From CAWHNT01 sp963830775 (lineage in GTDB: Bacteria; Pseudomonadota; Alphaproteobacteria; Geminicoccales; Geminicoccaceae): a stretch of DNA of 20,499 nt. The notes under the pieces were generated by a model. The model saw only the letters and a program-made list of their open reading frames with translations, made no database searches and was not told the origin of the DNA. The DNA lies in NCBI GenBank assembly GCA_963830775.1, contig CAWHNT010000007.1, positions 1-20,499 of the forward strand, written 5' to 3'. A program made the translations under genes and the position numbers. How positions within the stretch are numbered: the stretch's first letter is position 1; each line of letters opens with the position of its first letter. Positions 15,565 to 20,499 of this stretch are shown piece after piece.

Positions 15565-16785
15565 ATGAGCCCGGCAAAGCCGGCTGGAACGGTCTCGATC
15601 CGCCTGCTCCTCGTCCTGATCGTGGCCACAGCACTCGGGCCGATGGCGATGCAGATCTTCATCCCGGCGCTGCCCACGATCCAGGAGAGGTTCGGGGTCA
15701 GCCCGGCCACCGCCCAGCTCACCTTGAGCCTCTCCGCCTTCGCGATCGCGCTCGCGACCCTGGCCTACGGCCCGCTCTCCGACCGCTTCGGCCGGCGCCC
15801 CGCACTGCTGGGCGGGCTCCTCATCTACCTGGCCGGTAGCGCCCTGTGCGGGCTCGCTACCTCGATAGAGGGCCTGATCCTGGGGCGTGTCGTCCAGGCG
15901 GCAGGTGGCTGCGCCGGGATCGTGCTGACCCGGGTCATCATCCGCGATCTCTATGACCTCGATCGGTCGGCGACGATGCTGGCCTACGTCACCATGGCCA
16001 TGGTGGTGGCACCGATGCTGGCGCCGGCCGTGGGCGGCGTGCTCAACGACCTCGCCGGCTGGCGCAGCGTGTTTCTGTTCGGCGGCGCGCTCGGCGGCGT
16101 CGTCACCGTCGTCGTCGCGACAGAGCTGCCGGAGACCTTTCCCGCCGCCGGTGTCAGGGGCAGCCCGGCGGCCCGCGTCGCGAGCCGACACACGTTCCTG
16201 CGCCTGCTGCGCTCGCGTCCGTTCCTGGGCTACTCGCTGCAGGTCGCGTTCTCGATCGCCTTCTTCTACGCCTTCGTGGCGGCGGCACCCTTCTTTGTGG
16301 TCCGTGTCCTGGGCCGACCGGCCGGCGAGTACGGCCTGCTCTTCATTCTCCTCCCTGGCGCCTTCATGCTGGGCAACCTCGTCTCGGCCCGTGTCAGCGC
16401 TCGGGTCGGGATCAACCGGATGATCGTCATCGGCAGCCTCGGCACGCTTGCCGGCTCGTCCATCCTCCTCGCCTGCGTCGTGGGCGGGATCTGGACGCCG
16501 ATGGCCCTGTTCCTGCCGACCAGCCTCGGCACGTTCTCCCAGGGGCTGGCGATGGCGAACGCCCAGGCGGCGGCCGTCAGCGTCGACCCACACGCGGCCG
16601 GGGCCGCCTCCGGGCTTTCGGGCTTCCTGCAGATGGCGCTTGCCGGGCTGGCAGCCCAGATCGTGGGCTCGATCGGGGCCACCACGCCGTATCCGATGGC
16701 GATCGGCATGTGCTTCTGTGCGGCCATGGCGCTGGCGTGTGCGCTGGTGGCGGTACGATCGATGCGACCGCCAAGCCATCTCTGA
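15565..16785 (+). CDS. MFS transporter, Bcr/CflA (DHA1 drug exporter) family
   Basis: A 406-residue inner-membrane protein with about twelve hydrophobic segments; DHA1 members are proton-coupled drug or metabolite exporters. TM1 begins VSIRLLLVLIVATALGPMAM, followed by the Bcr/CflA feature QIFIPALPTIQERFGVSPAT. Motif A is present at residues 69-78 (GPLSDRFGRRPALLGG), and GRVVQAAGGCAGIVLTRVII with RDLYD follows in TM4. The C-terminal half (FLQMALAGLAAQIVGS) resembles the second bundle of the family. The frame continues upstream to 15085, but the extension is not hydrophobic or conserved-looking, so ATG 15565 is chosen although its ribosome-binding site is weak. It is divergent from the DUF4185 protein. 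The substrate cannot be read from sequence. Confidence 0.91.
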   Translation: MSPAKPAGTVSIRLLLVLIVATALGPMAMQIFIPALPTIQERFGVSPATAQLTLSLSAFAIALATLAYGPLSDRFGRRPALLGGLLIYLAGSALCGLATSIEGLILGRVVQAAGGCAGIVLTRVIIRDLYDLDRSATMLAYVTMAMVVAPMLAPAVGGVLNDLAGWRSVFLFGGALGGVVTVVVATELPETFPAAGVRGSPAARVASRHTFLRLLRSRPFLGYSLQVAFSIAFFYAFVAAAPFFVVRVLGRPAGEYGLLFILLPGAFMLGNLVSARVSARVGINRMIVIGSLGTLAGSSILLACVVGGIWTPMALFLPTSLGTFSQGLAMANAQAAAVSVDPHAAGAASGLSGFLQMALAGLAAQIVGSIGATTPYPMAIGMCFCAAMALACALVAVRSMRPPSHL

Positions 16786-17197
16786 CGATGCCCGTCGCCG
16801 GCTCGCATGGTGCCCGTCAGAGTAGTCCGTGCTGGTCCCAACTCAGTGCTTTTGTGGTGAATTGCACTCAGTCGGGGAGCCGGCCCTCTTCCCTGCCCCA
16901 CTGCAGCGGGCCGAACCGGCTTGGCATGATCATGATCGGATGGCCGTACCAGCGGCAGGTTCCGCGTGCTTGCCGCTCCTGTCCCACAGGCATAGGGTGC
17001 CGACCTAACGTAGAGCATGAGGAGAACGGAAACGAGCTAGCCCTAAACGCACGAAAGCCCCCCGATTGGCGTCGGAGGGCCTTCGAAAATGCCACCGGGC
17101 AAGGCGGCTGATGCGTGTCTCGCTAACCCGCATATAGCCCCCCGCCCCGCTGTTTTTCAAGCCTCTTCGGAGGCAAAGGCGGAGCTTTGTCCAAGCT
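16786..17197. other. Spacer at the junction of chromosomal-type and plasmid-type genes
   Basis: 412 bases with no convincing coding frame between the MFS and HTH genes. The distal part (from about 16990) has a purine-rich stretch with GAGGAGAACGG and then a strong hairpin, annotated separately. The first 200 bases show nothing I recognise. The gene content changes here from metabolic and envelope genes to a replication/partition-like set, so a junction of an acquired segment may lie in this spacer. Confidence 0.3.
17052..17085 (+). terminator. Strong GC-rich hairpin upstream of the HTH gene
   Basis: CGAAAGCCCCCCGA (17052-17065), a 6-base loop and TCGGAGGGCCTTCG (17072-17085) pair over 14 positions with two mismatches. 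AAAAT follows on the plus strand instead of a T-run, but TTTTT occurs at 17153-17157 after a C-rich stretch. Its position about 110 bases before the HTH start suits a leader attenuator; termination of the upstream transcript is the alternative. Confidence 0.45.
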
Positions 17198-17668
17198 ATG
17201 GACAGGAACTTGAGGTGTAAGATAATATCACAAGCAGAGCTTGTGGAACGAAAGACGAAGGCGAAAGGCAAACAGGCCGGTGTGCTCGGCCAGTCCGGGC
17301 TAAGGGTTCTGCGCTCGCTGCTGTTCGACTTCACCAATGCTGCGAGCGGCAGATGCTTCCCGAGCTATCAGGCGATCCGCACGAAGACCGGCCTTGCGAC
17401 CAGCACCATCGGCAAGGCGCTGCGGCGGCTGGAGGCGGCAGGCTTCATCGTCACTACCCGGCGCATGGCGCGGGTCGGCAGGCGGTGGATCAGGCGGACG
17501 AACTGCTACGCGTTCAGGCTTATCGAGCTTGTGACGAATTTCGTGTCGGAACCACCTAAGATTCTCAAGAATCAGAGAAGAGCAACTTTCAGGCCAGCAG
17601 GGATGGAGCAGCTTGGGGCCGCACTCGCCAGCCTTGGGGCCAAGCTCGGGTTTGCCATGCCCGAGTAG
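17198..17668 (+). CDS. Plasmid-type winged-helix (HTH_36-like) protein, possible replication protein
   Basis: A 156-residue basic protein. Residues 24-40 (LGQSGLRVLRSLLFDF) and about 50-85 (CFPSYQAIRTKTGLATSTIG, KALRRLEAAGFIVTTRR) form a winged helix-turn-helix of the kind used by plasmid replication and copy-control proteins in alphaproteobacteria. It is rich in Lys and Arg (KTKAKGKQAG, RRMARVGRRWIRR), fitting DNA binding. No catalytic motif is seen. It lies 1.4 kb upstream of the parA-like gene, with a decayed IS630 transposase between, and a strong hairpin sits in its leader. ATG 17198 has only a distant GGAG, so a downstream start is possible. A role in plasmid replication is inferred from context and resemblance, not shown. 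Confidence 0.72.
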   Translation: MDRNLRCKIISQAELVERKTKAKGKQAGVLGQSGLRVLRSLLFDFTNAASGRCFPSYQAIRTKTGLATSTIGKALRRLEAAGFIVTTRRMARVGRRWIRRTNCYAFRLIELVTNFVSEPPKILKNQRRATFRPAGMEQLGAALASLGAKLGFAMPE

Positions 17669-17872
17669 AAGTTAAGAAGAAAGGCTTGCAAGCAAGGCTG
17701 TGAAGCGAACGCATCACGGCTCGATAACGCATGTCCAAGAATCGAGACGCCGCCAATCCAGGCCTTCTGGATAACCGGCACCAAGCCGTTCGTGATCGTC
17801 CGGTGCTCGTGGACCTGCAGAAAGTAGGAGCCCTGCCAGAGCTTGGAGATGCGGAGCTGAGGCCGGCGCATG

Positions 17873-18393
17873 GCTGGAACTGGTTTGAGGGCTCTCAAGA
17901 GCCTCGACCTCTCCTGGCAGAAGGCGCGGCCGGTCCAGCGCGAGGCCGATTCGGTGGCATAAGCGCGGTTCAAAAAGCCTGCTCGGCCTGATGCAGGAAG
18001 CAGCAGCGCGGCAGCCCGAGGCCGAGCGGGTCGAGCTCTGGTTCATGGATGAGGCCCGGATCGGCCAGAAGGGCCGCGTCTCCCACGTCTGGTAGCAGCA
18101 AGGCACCCGGCCGCGCGGGCTGCACGAGCACCGCTTCGCGTCGGCCCACCTGTTCGGTGCCGTCTGCCCGGCACGCGACACCGGCGTGGCCCTGGTCCTG
18201 CGCGAGGTCTCGACCGCAGGCATGAGCCTCTTGCTGGCCGAGCTCGCCGAGGCCGTGCCGGCCGGGACCCACGCCGTGCTGATCCTCGATCGGGCCGGCT
18301 GGCACATCAGTGAAGGCCTGAGCGTGCCGGCGAACCTGACCGTGGTGCACCGGCCGCCCTGCAGCCCCGAACTCAATGCGGTCGAGCGGGTTG
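17873..18393 (+). pseudogene. Decayed IS630 family transposase
   Basis: The plus strand shows LRALKSLDLSWQKARPV, then a TAA at 17960-17962 (probably from a glutamine codon), a frame slip in the A-run at 17972-17976, then PEAERVELWFMDEARIGQKG. A TAG at 18093-18095 follows SHVW, then GTRPRGLHEHRFASAHLFGA, THAVLILDRAGWH and PCSPELNAVERV. The IS630 D-D-E triad is all visible: the Asp of MDEAR, the Asp of LDRAGWH and the Glu of ELNAVE. The N-terminal helix-turn-helix and the last part after ERV are lost. Two stops plus a slip make it inactive. No terminal inverted repeats or TA target duplication were recognised, so the element ends are gone. Confidence 0.8.
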
Positions 18394-19060
18394 CTGACGG
18401 GGTGGCTGTGGAGATTGGACGCAGGCTGAGCGGGCTAGAGGGGGCGAGAGGATCACTTGGTACCGGACCTAGCTGCGGTGGCCGCGCCGACACCGTGGAA
18501 TTCTGAAATCACCGCATCCCCCTGCCCTGTCCGATGCTGCACGAGGATGCTCTGGCGCTGTTGAGAAACTGGAATGACGAAGATGGTGGGGTTTGCGGCG
18601 GCTCTTGCCGGCACCGTGACCTCTCTGTTCCGTCTGCACCCCGCGCCCGAAGTCGCACTGCATTTGGCTGACGAGATGCTCGACGTGGTGGGGCCGCTCT
18701 TCATGTACCTCGCCCTCGGGCTGACACCCGGCGCTGACCGCAGTTTTAGTGCCCTGCGTTGGTCCAGGAGCATGGGCAGCTCGATCGAGAGCTGGCCGCA
18801 TTGGGCCAACGACGCGCCGGGCAGCCATTATCTCACGAAGTGAGCCTGGGCGACTTGGTGTGGCACATGATGCGGGCCGTGCCGAGCCGTTCTGCCGGGA
18901 TGCCGCCGATAGTGGGATGGTGATCTAGTGGACTATCCAACTGGTGTGATTGTGTCCTAGGAGCCACAGGCAGTGGTGACTGGAAGGGATCCTTCTCCTA
19001 GCGCTGGCATGTTGCCGGATCAGTCTGCTAGCGCACTAGCCAGCTAGTGAGGGATCCTAC
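18394..19060. other. Gene-poor stretch upstream of parA, with one weak small frame
   Basis: No firm gene in 667 bases. A plus-strand frame at 18574-18843 has no recognisable domain. Another, from TTG 18759 to TGA 18923, reads VQEHGQLDRELAALGQRRAG and later SLGDLVWHMMRAVPSRSAG, a charged, helix-like 54-residue peptide that could be the tail of a lost gene, but nothing else supports it. From 18924 to 19060 the tetramer CTAG recurs at high density, ending in the palindrome just before parA, so this part is the parA control region. Confidence 0.3.
18985..19058. promoter_or_regulatory. Candidate parA operator/parS: CTAG dyads and AGGGATCCT repeats
   Basis: AGGGATCCT occurs at 18985-18993 and 19050-19058. 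Between them are CTAGCGC (18998), CTAGCGCACTAG (19028-19039) and a dyad CACTAGC-CA-GCTAGTG (19034-19049) with perfect arms. The last dyad abuts the parA ribosome-binding site GAGGGA (19049-19054), so a protein bound here could block transcription or translation. Partition operons are usually autoregulated by ParA or an RHH partner binding such repeats. The repeats are seen directly; the function is inferred. Confidence 0.5.
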
Positions 19061-19783
19061 ATGCTCACAATCGCACTGATCTCCCAGAAAGGCGGCGTGG
19101 GGAAAACGACGCTCGCCATCCATCTAGCCACAGCGTTTGAGGCACAGGGGCGTCAGACGCTCCTGGTCGATCTTGATCCTCAGACCTCCGCCGCCGAGTG
19201 GAAGGACGCCCGCCAGTCCGAGCGCCCCTATGTCATGGCTGTGCCACCTTCGCGTCTGGGCAAGGCCTTGGAAACCGCCCGAGAGCACCAAGCCGAGGTG
19301 GTGGTATTAGATACCGCCCCGCACAGCGAGGGAACCGCGCTCGACGCCGCACGGGCTGCTGACCTGATCTTGGTGCCTTGCCAGCCCTCGATCATGGATC
19401 TTCGCGCCATGCGAAAGACCGCCGATCTGCTGAACTATGTGAAGAAGACGACCTATGCCGTTCTGAATGAGGTGGCGCCGCAGGGGACCGTGGCAGACGA
19501 GGCGGATAGGGCGATCACTGCGCAGTTCGGGATATCGGTCTGCCCGATCCGGCTGGGCCAGCGCGTTGCCTTTAGTCGCTGTCTGCTGACCGGCCAGACC
19601 GCCCAGGAGTATGAGCCCGGCAGCAAGGCGGCGCAGGAGATTGATACGCTACTTCAGTGGATTAGTGCGACAGTGGGCTTGACCTCTAGTAAGAAAGTGT
19701 ACACGCGGGCTAGTACGAGAGGAAGCAAGGCCGTTAGCTCGAAAGAGAGCAAGGCCACTAGAACAAACGAGGCGGCAGCATGA
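19061..19783 (+). CDS. parA: ParA family partition ATPase
   Basis: A 240-residue ParA/MinD-type ATPase that moves plasmid or chromosomal DNA using ATP-driven nucleoid binding. The deviant Walker A motif KGGVGKTT is at residues 10-17 and starts almost at the N-terminus, so there is no N-terminal HTH; this is the small ParA (type Ib-like) class. LLVDLDPQTSAAEWKDAR is the A' region, EVVVLDTAPHSEGTALDAAR is Walker B and switch, and LILVPCQPSIMDLRAMRKTA is typical of plasmid ParA. The last 30 residues are Ser/Thr/Lys-rich and probably flexible. The start has GAGGGA six bases upstream. The TGA overlaps the ATG of the RHH partner (ATGA). CTAG-rich dyads flank the pair. Confidence 0.95.
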   Translation: MLTIALISQKGGVGKTTLAIHLATAFEAQGRQTLLVDLDPQTSAAEWKDARQSERPYVMAVPPSRLGKALETAREHQAEVVVLDTAPHSEGTALDAARAADLILVPCQPSIMDLRAMRKTADLLNYVKKTTYAVLNEVAPQGTVADEADRAITAQFGISVCPIRLGQRVAFSRCLLTGQTAQEYEPGSKAAQEIDTLLQWISATVGLTSSKKVYTRASTRGSKAVSSKESKATRTNEAAA

Positions 19784-20104
19784 GCAAGAAGTCCGTGGAT
19801 TTCCTGTCCGCCATGCAGAACTTCGAGAACGAAGCAGGGGTAAGACGCCATCCGAAACCTGCCCTTGTTCCCCCGTCCGCTCCGGCGCAGCCGGCAGCTC
19901 AGCCCACCACACGGGCAAGCCGGACCGTGCAGCGCTCCCGAAATCGGTAAGGTGTCGATCGGCGTCTGGGTTGACCCGGCAGTGCGTAAGCAGCTCGCCC
20001 AACTCGCCCTGGATACCGACAAGGACCAAGGCGACCTCATGGCCGAGGGTCTGAACCTGCTGTTTGAGAGGTATGGGAAGCCACCTATCGCACAAGTAAG
20101 CTAG
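19780..20104 (+). pseudogene. Ribbon-helix-helix partition partner, single frame slip
   Basis: ATG 19780 overlaps the parA stop and opens MSKKSVDFLSAMQNFENEAG, followed by a Pro/Ala-rich linker (PALVPPSAPAQPAAQPTT). The frame stops at a TAA at 19948. One base over, the protein continues GKVSIGVWVDPAVRKQLAQL and DTDKDQGDLMAEGLNLLFER, ending at 20104. The second part is a ribbon-helix-helix fold: a beta strand (KVSIGVWV), helix A and helix B (DLMAEGLNLLFERYG). Small ParA proteins are typically paired with such a short DNA-binding partner that recognises the centromere and represses the operon. Removing one base near 19940 gives about 107 residues. If the slip is real, the partition pair is broken. 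Confidence 0.8.
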
Positions 20105-20111
20105 TGCGCTA
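20100..20111. repeat. Inverted 12-bp copy of the parA upstream repeat
   Basis: GCTAGTGCGCTA (20100-20111) is the exact reverse complement of TAGCGCACTAGC at 19029-19040. The two copies therefore flank the parA-RHH pair in inverted orientation, about 1.06 kb apart. They could be paired centromere or operator sites, or the ends of a mobile cassette. Confidence 0.7.
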
Positions 20112-20414
20112 ATCCTGAGGCTAGCTGCGGACCAGCTCGTGCTCGTGTGCAGCGGCTCAGCGCGAGCAGGGCTCTCAGCACATCTGGCGCTCCCGTTTGA
20201 CCGGGGTGCCGTCCTCTCTAGAGGCTTGTCCAGGTAGTCCGCGGAGGGTCTCGCGCCGGGAGCAAGCCAGGCACCAGCCGGATGGGGGTTGGCGGCATCA
20301 GAGACATGGCGGCTGCATGATAACAGACCAGACAGCCTGATATGATCTTGCGGGCCAGGCAAGAACGCCGATAGGCTCTTCTTCGGCGATGGCTGAAGCA
20401 GCTCGGAGAGCATG
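20112..20414. other. Spacer between the partition genes and the SWIB gene
   Basis: About 300 bases without a convincing gene. CTAG continues to recur (20122 and about 20217). A TATGAT -10-like hexamer is at 20341-20346 without a clear -35; if real, it would drive the SWIB gene starting at 20415. Nothing else is recognised. Confidence 0.3.
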
Positions 20415-20499
20415 ATGCCGACCAAAAAAACACAAACTGGCAAAGCAGCATCAGCAGGCACAACAGACAAGAAGCCCAATGCACTGCAAAAGCCCTTGC
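20415..20499 (+). CDS. SWIB/MDM2-domain protein, N-terminus only
   Basis: ATG 20415 follows GGAG by six bases and opens MPTKKTQTGKAASAGTTDKK then PNALQKPL up to the window edge. A lysine-rich, disordered N-terminus followed by KPNALQKPL is the usual lead-in to the SWIB domain of small proteins (about 90-140 residues) found in many alphaproteobacteria and chlamydiae; the SWIB fold itself would begin just past the edge. In eukaryotes the domain belongs to SWI/SNF chromatin remodelling; in bacteria the role is unsettled, and links to DNA topology have been suggested because it is also fused to topoisomerases. An ATG at 20412 lies one codon earlier, but the spacing favours 20415. The call rests on the N-terminal signature only. 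Confidence 0.65.
   Translation, partial: MPTKKTQTGKAASAGTTDKKPNALQKPL

Noticed and set aside
15463..16779. 438-codon minus-strand open frame
   Set aside because: Antisense to the MFS transporter; the product is Arg/Glu/Gly-rich with no membrane or domain character.
17572..17973. 133-codon minus-strand frame with QGSYFLQVHEHRTITNG
   Set aside because: The wording looks protein-like, but it overlaps the HTH gene end and the IS630 remnant antisense, and I recognise no family.
18574..18843. 89-codon plus-strand frame starting MTKMVGFAAALAGTV
   Set aside because: No ribosome-binding site or domain recognised, and it competes with other equally open frames on both strands.
19649..20479. 276-codon minus-strand frame
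   Set aside because: Antisense to the parA end, RHH and SWIB starts, all better supported; no recognisable domain.

Overview
High-GC DNA, most likely from an alphaproteobacterium (Hyphomicrobiales or Rhodospirillales type). The grounds are the GC-rich codon use, a Bug-type solute receptor paired with a GcvA-like LysR regulator, the plasmid-style HTH/ParA/ribbon-helix-helix module, and the N-terminus of a SWIB-domain protein. No rRNA, tRNA or CRISPR array was seen. I do not name a genus.

Layout. (1) 1-1361: a pirin gene, cut by the window edge, divergent from an HxlR-type regulator, with repeated TACTT/AAGTA half-sites between them. (2) 1383-2470: a DUF5996 gene, possibly coupled to a tiny upstream ORF. 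(3) About 2620-3310: a scrap yard holding the tail of an IS701-like transposase, the tail of a LysR regulator and a short piece of a Bug receptor. (4) 3365-11585, minus strand: a CoA-ester catabolic operon. In transcription order it encodes a Bug periplasmic receptor, an enoyl-CoA hydratase/isomerase, an ADP-forming acyl-CoA synthetase, a PaaH-like 3-hydroxyacyl-CoA dehydrogenase, a PcaF/PaaJ-like thiolase, a PaaF-like enoyl-CoA hydratase, a YciA-like thioesterase and a small CxxCxGxG zinc-binding protein. A divergent LysR gene (11775-12671) is the likely regulator. (5) 13044-15110: a large envelope protein joining a DUF4185 domain, a long disordered linker and a C-terminal GspC/PilP-like domain, divergent from a Bcr/CflA-type MFS exporter. 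(6) 16786-20499: a plasmid-like accessory module with an HTH protein behind a strong hairpin, a decayed IS630 transposase, ParA with a coupled RHH partner inside CTAG-rich inverted repeats, and the start of a SWIB protein.

The operon reads as uptake (Bug), activation (synthetase) and beta-oxidation to acetyl-CoA plus another acyl-CoA. The strong PaaF/PaaH/PcaF resemblance points to a C6 dicarboxyl-CoA route (adipate or dehydroadipyl-CoA to 3-oxoadipyl-CoA to succinyl-CoA plus acetyl-CoA), but no acyl-CoA dehydrogenase is present.

A striking property of the window is that five well-conserved genes (Bug receptor, both crotonases, the dehydrogenase, the RHH partner) and three fragments are each broken by a frame slip of the same sense, equivalent to one extra base. 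This suggests an insertion-biased consensus error or recent decay. These genes are listed as pseudogenes, but the functional calls stand if the slips are errors.
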